Positions 31,283 to 41,756 of a stretch of 64,000 bases of DNA are shown here, one piece after another. How positions within the stretch are numbered: the stretch's first letter is position 1; each line of letters opens with the position of its first letter. Both the position numbers and the translations under genes were made by a program. The stretch comes from Arachis hypogaea (lineage: Eukaryota > Streptophyta > Magnoliopsida > Fabales > Fabaceae). The stretch lies in assembly GCF_003086295.3 (NCBI RefSeq), contig NC_092044.1:70065213-70129212 (forward strand), in the 5' to 3' direction. The notes under the pieces were generated by a model. The model was not told where the DNA came from. It worked only from the letters and a program-made list of their open reading frames with translations, and made no database searches.

Positions 31283-33607
31283 TGATGAGTTCTAATTCAC
31301 ACCCCATTCAAAAATTAGTGAATTAGTTCTTTTGGCAAGCGCACCAAAATTATCGCCAAGTAATAACCCACAGTGGAGTGCGATCGTATCCACAGAGATT
31401 GGCAAATTCAAGCAGTTTTAATTGGTTGATGAATTAGTCAAGCGGATCAATAAGATTGCGAAGTGCAGAATTGTAAATGACATAAATGTAAATGACTAGA
31501 ATATAAAGAAAATCAATAAAGTGCAGAAACGGAAATTGCAGAATGTAAAGTGTTGAATCATAAATGACTTGAATGTAAATGGGAGTGGGGAATTGCTGAA
31601 TGTAAAAATTAAGCTGTAAAGAAATAGATAGATAAGAATGGGGAAGTTCATTGAGATTGGGAGATGTTGTCTCTCTGGATCAAATCTAGCTTATATCCTC
31701 TTCAATCATGCAACTCATTGACCTCTTGGCAATCATGATTGATTGAGTCCCATTCCCTTGGTGACTCAATCTCTCAGATCTTGATCAATAGCCAATTCCT
31801 TGGTCTAATTGCTCATGAAGAGAGATATGCTTGGTCCTTGATTATACCACACACCCTTATAGGTCCAGGTAGAGGGAGGATTATATGTCACGTATCCAAA
31901 CACCAAAACCCAGATTCTACTCAAGTGTGAGAAGGGATTTCATGCATGGTTTCATGTTTCCTTTCCTAAGGTTCCCATGAAACCCAATTGCATTCAATCT
32001 CTTTCCCAAGATAATTGAACACTAAGCATTAAGAATGAAATTCCTTCTAGCAAATCAAAGAGAAGATGAAGAGAAGAAGAATTTCACTATTATCAATCCA
32101 TCAAGTACAACAGAGCTCCCTCTCTCAATAAGAGGGAAGTTAGCTACTTATAGCTCAAAAAGTACTCAAAAGTGAAGTGTAAAAGTGGATCTAAAACTGA
32201 CTGCTTAACTCCTTCTTTAGTACTTCTTGGGGGTATTTATACTACTCCTAGTAAAATAAAAGAATTACAAAAGTGAAAAGGAAAAATTACATTTTGGAGG
32301 GAAAAGAAAACACTCAATAAGCGTGACTTCTTAGCTGGCGTGTTACTGGCGTGTCACGTGCCCTTCATTTCTAGCTTGGCATGCCACGCCCAATCCTTCA
32401 AGTGGCACGCTCATCTCTCTATCAACCTTGGCGTGCCACGCCTTCGAACTTAAGTGGCACGCCCTTTGCCTTTTTCCACTTTTCTTTGCCTCTAGAGACT
32501 TGAACTGGCGTGCCACGCCTAGGGTCTGGCGTGCCACGCACCTTTGTAAGTGAGTGGTTCCTCTGTTTGGCGTGCCACGCCACGAACTTAAGTGGCACGC
32601 CCCAATGCTTCTTTACCCTCTGAATAACACTGGCGTGCCACGCCTAGTTTCTCAAGTGGCACGCCTAAGTGAAGAATGGTGAATGGCGTGCCACACCTTC
32701 GATACCAAGTGGCACGTCCCATGTAACTGGCCTCCTTCATCCTCTCTAGAAACTTGTACCCGTGTGCCACGCCTGAAGGCTGGCGTGCCACGCCCATAAT
32801 CTTGCCTTGATTCCAATGGTTGGCGTGCCACGTCTCAGCTTCAAGTGGCATGCCATAGTGAGATGCTTGGGTTGGCGTGCCACGCCTTCGATACCAAGTG
32901 GCACACCTAAGTGAGATTGAGAGGATGGCGTGCCACGCCTTCGACATCAAGTGGCACGCCCAGTCTTTAGTTTCCTTCAGCTCCTTCTCTGGATTATTGT
33001 ACCAGCGTGCCACGCCATGCTGCTCAAGTGGCACACCTATGCATTTGTGCACTCTTCAAGCTTGGCGTGCCACGCCTGGGTTCTCAAGTGGCACGCCCAA
33101 TTGACTTTTTGGAGCTGGCGTGCCACGCCTTTGACACCAAGTGGCACGCCATAGTGGAGGTTCTTCCTGAGATGGTGAGTTGGCGTGCCACGCCCCTTTG
33201 CTCAAGTGGCACGCCCATAGTAGTTGATGGGTCAGGCGTGCCACGCCCAACCTGGCGTGCCACGCCCCTTTTGTGTCCTCTATTTTGCTCTCTGGAATTT
33301 TGTACTAGCGTGCCACGCCCATATGCATGCTTGGACTTCTTCTCTGGACTTTAGTACTGGCGTGCCACGCCAGTGCATTTTTGTGGTGTTTGCTCCAAGT
33401 GGCACGCCAGTTTTACACGCCCAGCTTCTTGTTTGTCTTCTACCCATTTTTGATGCCTTTTTCACCTGAAATTCAGCACAACTCATCTCAAAGTAGTGTA
33501 CCATAATATTCATCAAATAATGCATGAATTGTACTAATCAAATGAGATTTATGCTCTTTTATGGTCTTCTTTATGCAAGAAATAAGGGTAGATGATGCAA
33601 GTCATCA
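31283..33607 (-). mobile_element. Solo LTR, family F, reversed, with a long palindrome array
   Basis: 2325 bp starting TGATGAGTTCTAATTCAC and ending GTCATCA, flanked by CCAAG at 31278-31282 and 33608-33612. On its own sense strand it starts TGATGACTTGCATCATC. The complement carries the shared U5 module (about 31345-31400). A palindrome array of GGCGTGCCACGCC and AAGTGGCACGCC units fills 32335-33425. The reversed TATA-like box (GTATAAATAC on the sense strand) is near 32233-32242, about 95 bp beyond the array. No internal region is present. Confidence 0.9.
32335..33425 (-). repeat. Palindrome array, GGCGTGCCACGCC family
   Basis: More than 15 pairs of the 13-bp palindrome GGCGTGCCACGCC with a companion AAGTGGCACGCC, separated by variable spacers of about 20-60 bp. 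Several open frames on both strands (for example 32588-33052 and 33007-33354) arise because the repeat lacks stops; I do not call them genes. Confidence 0.92.
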
Positions 33608-33612
33608 CCAAG

Positions 33613-33792
33613 GAACAAAAGATGATATCCATGAGAAAGAGAAGGTCAGCAAGAAGGCATCCAACCCTTACCCTAACAAGCAAGGAGAATCAAGCTGATA
33701 ACAATACCAGAAAGCTTGTTAGGAGAAATTCAAATCTAAGGGCACTAATCTCCTCATCTTTTCCCTTGGAGTCATTTCTTTTAACCAACTAG
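33613..33792 (+). pseudogene. gag of E1, C-terminal part
   Basis: Directly continues the ORF cut by LTR F (GIVTK joins EQKMISMRKRRSARRHP) and ends LESFLLTN at 33792. Basic and low in recognisable motifs; no protease-like segment. Confidence 0.65.
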
Positions 33793-33822
33793 AAGAAGAG
33801 GAAGAAAATTCAGCAATCAAGT

Positions 33823-33868
33823 GTCAAGCTAATGACATTAAAGAAGCGTTTGTTGGGAGGCAACCCAA
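33823..33868 (+). other. Conserved double hairpin after gag (E1)
   Basis: TGTCA-agctaa-TGACA, then GTTGGG-aggcaa-CCCAAC: the same block as in family A, with an altered closing pair in the second hairpin (A-T to G-C). Confidence 0.72.
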
Positions 33869-35364
33869 CTATAAGTATCCTTTAGTTTAATTATGTTTCT
33901 ATTTCAGTTCTCTTTTAAATTTCTTTTAGTAAATTTTGCTTTGTCATTGATTTTCATAGTTTTTCTAGCTTTTCTAATGTTTGTGATCATGCACAATTTT
34001 TAGAATAGGAATAGACGAACCCAGCATGGAGAACAGAACACCCTAGAGAGTGTCCCTTATTGGCGTTTAATGCCAAAAGGGAAGAGAGAGCATGGGCGTT
34101 CAATGCCCATAAGAGAAGCAGCCCTGGCGTTCAACGCCAAGAGAGGACCAAGTTTTCTTTGCTTGAGGACAAGCAAAATTTTTAAGTTTGTTGTTGCAGA
34201 GCAAGCTTTAGGTGTATATTATCATCAATAGCACCAAAGAGAGGTGAATCATCGTCACAGAAGACCACAGCCTGAGCAACCATCAGCACTGAGGTGGTTT
34301 AGTTTCATCCCCCCTTTCTTTCTGTTTTTCAGTATTTCATTCTATTTTCTATTTTCTATTCTATCTTTTTCATGATCACTCTTAGGATTTTGCTTTAGTA
34401 GTTTATTTTTAAAATTTTTATGGTTAAATATGTCTCATGAATTGCCCACTAAGCTTAAAAAGAAAATTTTTGCAAAAGAAGTAGTAAATTACACAATGTC
34501 TTGAGTATATCATAAGTTATTCCAATTACTTAAGATGTGGTGGCCTCACCTTTATTATCTGAATGTGTGAATTAACTGTGCATAATTGACATTAAAGTTA
34601 AGCATGTTGGCTCTTGATGAACAGTGAATTTAGAGAAGTATTATTGATTGTCTAAAAAATAAAAAATATTGATTCTTGAAGCAAGAAAAAGCAGCTAAAA
34701 GAAAAAATAATAAAAAAATAAAAGAAAAAGAAAAAGAATGCTAAAAAGAAAAAAAAGACAAGAGCAAGGATACAATGCTTTCAGCATCAATGGTTAGGAG
34801 GGTTAGAAATTAGCCTAAAAAGCTCAAATGTGTTGCTATCCCTAACTATTTGTTTGTGGTGTGAAGGTGTAAAATAAAAAACTTGAGACTGAGCAGTTAA
34901 AGTCATGATAAAAAACTAAAGAGTAGGCTTAAGAACTCTGGGCACTACTGTCTGGAAATTTTAGCAAAGCTAAATTCGAATCCAAAGGGTTCCCCCAATT
35001 AAGTGCTTGTGGCGTTTATGTATCCGGTAGTAATACGGGAAAATAAAACGCTTATAGTCACGGCTAGGCTCAAAAAGGTGCAAAACACCAAAAGAAAACG
35101 CTGTGTTCAAGAATTAAGAAGAGCTAAAAGAAGAGAACCAATAATATCACCTGGATTCTAGTTCCAAGGGATACTAATACTTCTGAGCTTCAAAGGAAAG
35201 TGAGATGCCAAAACTGTTCAGAAGTAAAGAGTTAATAGCTCTATTCAATTATTTGGAACTGAGCTTCATTAACAACTCTGAGACTTATTATATCTTTCTC
35301 TTCTCTTTAGTCCTACTTTGTTTTTGGTTGCTTGAGGACAAGCAACAGTTTAAGTTTGGTGTTC
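33869..35364 (+). other. 3' block of E1: short palindromes, ORF2 relic, purine tract, plus-strand primer region
   Basis: Palindromes TTGGCGTTTAATGCCAA, GGGCGTTCAATGCCC and TGGCGTTCAACGCCA lie at about 34060-34140. ATAGCACCAAAGAGAGG (about 34227) and AACCATCAGCACTGAGGTGG (about 34278) look like the first and last codon regions of family-A ORF2 with the middle missing. Purine tract at 34677-34770. The conserved block follows, including TTTATGTATCCGGTAGTAAT (about 35014). Ends AGTTTAAGTTTGGTGTTC before the LTR. No gene; the frame at 35205-35408 is incidental. Confidence 0.6.
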
Positions 35365-36852
35365 TGACGAGCGAATATTCTATACCCTTTTTGGTATTAT
35401 TTTCTTAGTGTGTTAGTTATATTTTATTAAGTTTTAGTATGTTTTAGTATGTTTTATTGCAAAAATTCATATTTGGATACTACTTTGAGTTTTTGTATTT
35501 TTCCTATGATTTTAGGTGATTTTTGGGTGAAATTTGTAAAATCTGGCAAAGGCTAATTCAAAGGCAAAGAAAGGATAGCAGATGCTGTCAAATCTTGACC
35601 TCTGTGCATTCCAATGAGCATATCTTGAGCTACATAGGTTTCATTGACACGCTCTGAACGGCATTGGAAAGCTAATTTTCAGAGCTTTCCAGCAATAGAT
35701 AATGGTCTATACTTTTCTTTTACAATCACTGCCCAAAGTGGGCGTTGAACGCCCACCTCTGGAGTTCAACGCCCAAGAAGGACCAACCCTCCTAGTTGAA
35801 TGCCCAAACTGGAGTTCAACGCCAACCTGGGAGCAGGAACCAAAGTTGAACACCCAAAACTTGAGTTGGACACTAGGCATCAGCCCAAACACTCACCAAG
35901 TGGGCCCTAAAGTGGATTTTAGGTTTATTTTTAGAGTTTTTATTATAAATAAGGGACTTCCTTCCTCCTGAGGATTATGCCTCCCAGGAGGGGAGAAGCA
36001 CAGACACATTACATTACACCTTATCTGTTATCTTTGTAAAGTATGAGCAGCTAAACCTCCTGAGTTAAAGATAAGAGCTCTGTTCATTCCTATGGATTAA
36101 TATTATTACTTTTCTACTTTATTACATGTTTGATTCCATTCTATGATGTATTTTTGTTCTTCATCTTTATGAATATGGGGTGGAACGAGAGTATGACCCC
36201 TTATTCTACATGAGCTCTTGCAAAGCCTTAGCCGAATAGTAGTGAGCCACAGCTTGAGAGTGCATCACAGTTTCCAAGAGAGTATCTAGGCTAATTGGGA
36301 TACGTGACATAAAATTTTGTTAGTCATGGGTAATTGAAGTCTCTGTGGCGCTAAAGCTAGAATTATAGAGCTTTATTTTCCGATCCAAAAGATCTGACCT
36401 TGTTTGTGGCATTTTTAGTAGGATCATCAGAGATTGAGTTGGGTGTGCTTCACCCTTGTCTAGATAGGATGACCATTAGCACCAGCGTTTAATCTGGATC
36501 AGAGGAGATTAATGATCACTAGCCCCAGCTTTAATCACTTATAGCCTTGCCATTGAATGAATCACTCATTATTGAAGTAGTCAGTAAGAAGTATTAATCC
36601 AAAAAGATAAGCATCTCCATGGCCTTAACTAATTCCTTATCATTGTTCTACATCTTTTCTTTTCTTGTTTTATTTATGCACCTACAACAACAACAATCAC
36701 CTTTCTGTTAGCCTGATTAAGATCTGCAAGAGAATCATTGCTTGCTCATTCTGACAATCCTCGTGGGATCGACCCTCACCCACCTGAGGTATTACTTGGA
36801 CGACCTAGTGTACTTGCCGGTTTAGTTGTGCGAGTTCTAATTTCACGGACCA
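35365..36852 (+). mobile_element. 3' LTR of E1
   Basis: Starts TGACGAGCGAATATT (first bases mutated from TGATGAGTGG) and ends TTTCACGGACCA; 1488 bp. Palindrome array at 35740-35875, TATAAATAAG at 35944-35953, U5 module at about 36760-36830. Flank ATTGC at 36853-36857. Confidence 0.87.
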
Positions 36853-36857
36853 ATTGC

Positions 36858-38360
36858 ACTAACGCAACTCTAGAGATATTTTTATGTTCATCTGCTGCAT
36901 TGAGGTAGTCAGATAGATGGTGGTGCAACAACTGAGAATGCTTTCCTGGGATACCTAGCTATAATGCTGTGCTGTAAGACAGAGGTTGCTTACAAAGGTA
37001 TCGAGATCAGTGTGATCCTGTAAGACAAAGGGTGCTTACAGTGAGTGTGTTGTACTCTTGTAAGACAAAGTGTGCTCACAGTGAGCGTGTTGTACTCGTG
37101 TAAGACAGAGGTTGCTTACAGTGAGTGCGTTGGGTGTATATTGGCTAAATAGTGCCGCCCTGCAAGACATAGATTACTTGCAGTGGATACCCTCAAAGGT
37201 TGCTTACAGTGGGTATTGTCAATAGGAAAGCCCTATCCAGACAGAAGTTGCTGGGTAATGTCGGGAGCGGGTTAGTAACTGGCAAATGAGCTCATTACCT
37301 GCACTAGGGCGAGACATGCATCATACTTGGTTGTGCATTTTCTCTATTATAATTGTTGTATGAATGTATGCTTTCTTTGTTTGTATTCTATTCTCTGTGT
37401 ATGTGTTTTATTTTCTTGTGTTCTTTTGTTTGTATTCTATTTTTTTGTTTTCTCTATTTTCTCTACTTATCTGTATCTTCTATTTACTGCTTCTCTGTAT
37501 TATGCTATTTGTCTACTAAACAACACAGAATTAATGAACTTAATCAATAACCCTAGCCCTACTAAGAACTCCTTTCCTCTCTCTCCCTAGATGGAAACAA
37601 GAGTATCCTTCCATAGTCCATTGATGATCGTTCTTCAAAACAGTTTTGCTCTGAGTAGTCTTTTGAGTCTAGAGTGAGATCCATTTTCTGTTTATACGTA
37701 TATACCATGAGACCAGCCGACATCTACACCTTGTTTATCTATGAGCTTTAGCCTAAGTCCTTCGTACAATGTTACTATTTTGTGGCCACTCAATGAAGTA
37801 CCAGTGAGATGCTCTTTGACGACATATGATCATGCAGAGGAGTAGTAAACGATCTTTCGCCTTTTAATGACATTCCACCTGACTTGAGTTTTGAAGACCT
37901 AGAACGTACTTTCTCTCACTTTAGTAGTTTAGAGGGATTATGTGAGTATAGAGTCTAGGCTAGCCTGGGTGCCAGCTTAGGGACTTTTTGAGCAGGTCAA
38001 GCCTTGGGATGTTGTATGTATATATATGTATATAGTTATTACCGAGTTATATTTGGGGGTGTTCTAACAGAGATCTTCACTTTAATAAAAGTTGGATAAT
38101 TGAATATTGTTAACTGCTTGAGATGTATTTTTAGTGTGGTGGTTTTTTAACTATTTTATCTCTTATTATTTGTGAATTGATTGTGAATGATTCTGTATAT
38201 GAATACAAACATTTTCAAAAAAAAAGTACCTCGCAAAATAACTACACTTTTAACAATGAATTATGCTCATAAAATAAATAATAGATAATAACTAGGAAGA
38301 TAAGTTAGTAGCACTCTGTTTTTGGTATGATCTAGACATACCGAAAATTGGGTCATTACA
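36858..38360 (+). mobile_element. 3' part of a Del/Tekay-like LTR
   Basis: The right end reads GGTATGATCTAGACATACCG, then AAAATTGGGTCATTACA, ending at 38360. This is the style of Del/Tekay (chromovirus) LTR ends in legumes, recalled from memory. Upstream are tandem repeats (36973-37213) and AT-rich sequence with low-complexity frames (37327-37590) that I do not call. The left part would be at or before 16054, since E1 sits inside. No gene. Confidence 0.45.
36973..37213 (+). repeat. Tandem repeats, TGTAAGACARAGGTTGCTTACA type
   Basis: About five units spaced roughly 50 bp, each with inverted arms TGTAAG...CTTACA and a GTGAGTGYGTTGTACTC-like tail. Later units are degenerate. Confidence 0.8.
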
Positions 38361-38524
38361 GAGAACGTATCAGGAGGACACTTCTTGAGTATCAACTTGT
38401 ACCTCTCCCAGGCTTTGTAGAAGGACTCATTATCTCCTTGCATAAAGGTATGAACATCTGTCCTCATCTTAGTCAGCCTCTAAGGAAGGAAGAACTTGTT
38501 CAAAAACATGTTAACCACCTCTGA
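38361..38524 (-). pseudogene. Antisense gag fragment
   Basis: On the minus strand: FLNKFFLP, stop, RLTKMRTDVHTFMQGDNESFYKAWERYKLILKKCPPDTF, an Athila/Tat-type Gag core closest in style to E1 (YKLILK). Only about 55 codons survive, between the Del/Tekay-like LTR end and the G1 5' LTR remnant. It is opposite in orientation to the gag on either side, so it belongs to a separate, older insertion. Confidence 0.75.
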
Positions 38525-38716
38525 GACCTTAACTATTTTCTTATATTGTTTCTACACCACTCTCTTTTACTGTTTGCCTGACTAAGTCCAACAGGATAAC
38601 CATTGCTTGCTTAGTCCGACAATTCTCGTGGGATCGACACTCCTCACATGAGGTATTACTTGGATGACCCGATGCAATTGCCAGTTAAGTTGTGCGAGTT
38701 CTAATTTTGCTCACCA
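38525..38716 (+). mobile_element. 5' LTR remnant of G1
   Basis: Matches the last part of the 3' LTR from ACCTTAACTATTTTCTTAT (about 44949) to CACCA, with an internal deletion of about 55 bp at about 38560. U5 module at 38625-38690. Starts abruptly at the antisense gag fragment. Confidence 0.82.
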
Positions 38717-38722
38717 AGTTTT

Positions 38723-38740
38723 TGGTGCCGTTGCCGAGGA
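38723..38740 (+). other. Primer-binding site, tRNA-Asp type (G1)
   Basis: TGGTGCCGTTGCCGAGGA, six bases after the LTR; two mismatches to the tRNA-Asp complement. Confidence 0.85.
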
Positions 38741-38907
38741 TTGTTCGTGATTGACAACTACCAGTTGTCTGGTTGCTTAGATTAGGTATTTTTATTAGTT
38801 TTATTTATTTACTTTTTCTTTTAATTTTAATTTTTGATTGTTAATTTTATTTATTTTCCCTTAATATTCGAATTTTTTTTCTTTTTATTTTTCTTTGTTT
38901 TCTATTT

Positions 38908-40751
38908 GTGTGTAAGCAGAAACAGGATGGAGTCATGGAGGTGTATGCTGCAGATATAATTCGTGCTCAGAACAAGATTATGTTGCAACAAATAAGTCTT
39001 CTCACTCAACAATTGAGTTGCATGCAAAGTCAAGTTGCTAAGGTTCATAGTGCTCCTCTAGATGCTCCTTGTGATATGAGTGATAATTTTCCTCAAGGTG
39101 AAACTCACAACTATGGCCAGTGGACACCTGAGCAGGTTATTTACATGGTAAATCCCTTTAGAAATCCCTATGATACCGCTTTTTCATAGGCTTTTAATCA
39201 AGGGTGGAGGAATCACTCAAGCTTTGGTGGAGAGAGCAACCCTAGGGTCAGCAACCTAATTATGTCAACAGCTTTCAAGGAGGCCTTAATAAAAATCCAG
39301 TCAACAATTTTCCTGCACAGCCTCCACAATCTCAGAGTACCCCTGACTTGGCATCCATTGTTGCAAAACTGGCAAAAAGCAAACAGAAAACTAAAGCCTC
39401 TTTAAAGAACCTGGAAATGTGCATATCCGAGCAAATAAGAGAAGAATGCCAGGCTGTTCAATTGAAGAGTGGTAAGACAGTAGTCCCTCAAGATCAAAAC
39501 AATGAGGGACAGGACAAAAAAGAGACACCAGAGAGCAAAATTACAGTGACCACTAAGGGCGTTGAACGCCCAAGAGGAATCAAAGTGGATGTTGAAAGCC
39601 CAAGAGGGAGTAGAGTGGATGTTGAACACTCAGGGAGAGAGGCAATAGACATCAATTCAAAAGAAATTCCCCCAGGCACCTTACAACCCTTTTCCAGTCA
39701 CTCTGGACACTTATCCTACATTAACCAAGGCCCCAGGGTACAAAGCCATATTGCCATACCCTCAGTGACTTCAGAGACCCCTCACTCTTCCAAGTGACAC
39801 AACACCTAACCTAAGAGAAGAGTGCAAGGCCATAGTTGCTGAAGGATCAGAGCAAACAAAAATACCAGAAGAGACTGAGAGCATCAAAGTACACACTCAG
39901 AAGTCACAAGAGGAGATCGAGGGTGAGCAATTCATTCAGTTATTGTACAATAATATTTCTATTATTGAGGTGTTGGAGAAGGTGCCTCCCTATAGGGCCT
40001 TCGTAAAAAGCCTGCTGCTCTTTCGGAAGAAGACCTTAAAACGAGATGGAACTGTGGTCTTTACCAAGTAGGCCGAGTCTAAGGAGGTGTATTTTGCTGA
40101 GAAATCAAAGGAAAAAAAGGCTCAAGAAGAGATTGAAAGGACATTGCTATATGCCCCATTGGTGGCACAGGAGCCTAAAGTACCACACCCTCAGAAGCCC
40201 CAAGAGAAAACCAAGGACGATCACCACTCACAGTTCTTGGAAGTCTTTAAGAAGCTGCAAATCAATAGTCCTTTGGCTAAGGTTTTAGAGCAAAGGCTTC
40301 TCTCTACTGGAAGAAACCTCATTAATGCTGAGAGAGGTGAATTGGTGCTGAGGATACATGAGGATTTGATGGTTTTTAAGGTTTTTAAACCTCCACTACC
40401 CACTCACAAAGGAGGTATTTGCATGCAGAGTACAATGATGAAGCCTCCTCCATTAGTGGAAACTCATACAGTTCCACAGACATCAAACCTAAGTTTAGTG
40501 TTGGGCAGTCACCACCCACCAAGGAGAAAGGTCCCAAAAAAGAGATGCCTAAGGGATGGAGGAACAAAAAGATCCTTACTAAAGGCTTCTCATCAGGGAT
40601 GAGGGGGGTATTCACTGCAAGCCCAATCCTGCCTCATACAGTGAACAAGATCCTATCTCTTAAGCATATTGGGCTGATCCATGAGAGCACAGGAAAGAAG
40701 CTCAATGTGAGGGGTGAGGATTTAAGCCTCTATGACTATCTTCCTCCTTGA
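38908..40751 (+). pseudogene. gag remnants of G1 (several frames)
   Basis: Pieces: 38935-39189 (MEVYAADIIRAQNKIMLQQISLLTQQLSCMQ, then GQWTPEQVIYMVNPFRNPYDTAFS), 39348-39797 (LASIVAKLAK through IDINSKEIPPGTL) and 40087-40602, overlapping 40419-40751. The second piece holds repeats VERPRGIKVDVESPRGSRVDVE and encodes a perfect GGGCGTTGAACGCCC palindrome (39557-39571). The third holds RNLINAERGELVLRIHEDLMVFK, the tail of the protease-like segment of family A, so the active-site part was deleted. The final stretch reads ILPHTVNKILSLKHIGLIHESTGKKL and ends LYDYLPP at 40751. The N-terminal capsid core is missing. Several frameshifts; non-functional. Confidence 0.78.
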
Positions 40752-40759
40752 AAGAGCTA

Positions 40760-40808
40760 ACCGTCAAGCTAGTGACGGTAAAGAAGCGCTTGTTAGGAGG
40801 CAACCCAA
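40760..40808 (+). other. Conserved double hairpin after gag (G1), with a compensatory change
   Basis: ACCGTCA-agctag-TGACGGT (seven pairs), then TTAGG-aggcaa-CCCAA. Against A1 the third pair of the first stem changes from T-A to C-G with pairing kept, and the second pair, a mismatch in A1, is C-G here. Confidence 0.75.
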
Positions 40809-41756
40809 CCATAAGTATCCTATAGTTTAATTTTACTTTGATTTTAGTTTTCTTTAGTTTTAATTTCTTTTGGTAAATTTTCTTTGACATTGATTTACAT
40901 AGTTTTCCTAGGTTTTCTAATGTTTGTGATCATGCACAGTTCTTAGAACAGGGACAGGAGGAATCAAAAGGAAGAACAGGGTGTCCTGAAGTAGGAAGGC
41001 TCTGGCACTAAATGCCAGGCTGGGCGTTTAGCGCCAGAAAGGAGGCAAATAGTCTTGGTGTTTAACACCAAAAGGGGACCAAGTTTTCTTTGCTTGTGGA
41101 CAAGTAATATTTTTGAGTTTGGTGTTGCAGAGCGAGCTCTCGGTTTATATTATCATCAATAGCAACAAGGAAGGTGAATCATCTTCACAGAAGAGCACAA
41201 CCTATGCAACCACCAGCACTGAGGTGGTTGAGTTTCATCTTCCCTTTCTTTCTATTTTTTTAGTATTTCATTCTATTTTTTGTTTTTCTTTCTAGGCTTG
41301 CATGATCCCTCTTAGGATTTCTTTGCTTTAGTAGTTTATTTTCGAAATTTTAATGGTTAGAAGATGTCTCATGTATTGCTCACTAAGCTTAAAAGAAAAT
41401 TTTTGAAAAAGAAGTAGTAAAATACATGAGATTTTGTGTTATATATTATGAGTTATTCTAGTTGCTTTGATGTGGTGGCAATATCTTTATTTCTGAATGT
41501 ATGAATCAACTGTGCATATTTGATATTGGAGTTGAATATATTGATTCTTGTGGAATGGGAACTTAGAGAAATATTATTGATTATCTGAAATAAGAAAAAG
41601 ATCGATTCTTGAAGAAAAAGAAATAGGAAAGTGAATTGAAAAGAAAAGAAAAATCAAAAGAAATGGTCCAAGACCTTGAGTATCAATGGTTAGGAGGGTC
41701 AAAACTGATCTAAAGCTTAAAAGAGTGGTTTTCGCTAACCATATGCTTGTGGTGTG
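40809..41756 (+). other. 3' block of G1, first part
   Basis: Palindromes at about 41001-41073 (GGCGTTTAGCGCC, TGGTGTTTAACACCA). ORF2 relic: ATAGCAACAAGGAAGG (about 41159) and ACCACCAGCACTGAGGTGG (about 41210), as in E1. Purine tract 41597-41663. Interrupted by solo LTR B2 after CTTGTGGTGTG. Confidence 0.6.

Larger units (their letters stand above)
16060..36852 (+). mobile_element. Element E1, non-autonomous Athila/Tat-like LTR retrotransposon, interrupted twice
   Basis: 5' LTR 16060-17596, PBS, leader, gag in three pieces (19160-20143, 30825-31282, 33613-33792), 3' block and 3' LTR 35365-36852. Interrupted by A2 (TSD GAGAC) and the reversed LTR F (TSD CCAAG). Its own flanks are GTTGC (16055-16059) and ATTGC (36853-36857), four of five bases matching, consistent with an aged TSD. 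Without the two insertions it is about 7.8 kb. Gag is shorter than in A and no protease, RT or integrase is visible. Confidence 0.87.

Noticed and set aside
32588..33354. Overlapping ORFs of 75-154 aa on both strands
   Set aside because: They follow the GGCGTGCCACGCC palindrome array, which lacks stops in several frames. No start context, domain or conservation.
31283..33607. Family F insertion as a DNA transposon or MITE
   Set aside because: The 5-bp TSD, TG...CA ends, shared U5 module and TATA-like box support an LTR. The terminal inverted repeat is no longer than the TGATGA/TCATCA expected of these LTRs.
37327..37590. Hydrophobic 87-aa ORF that could look like a membrane protein
   Set aside because: A product of a TTTTCT/GTTT-rich tract in a decayed LTR; both overlapping frames look equally hydrophobic.
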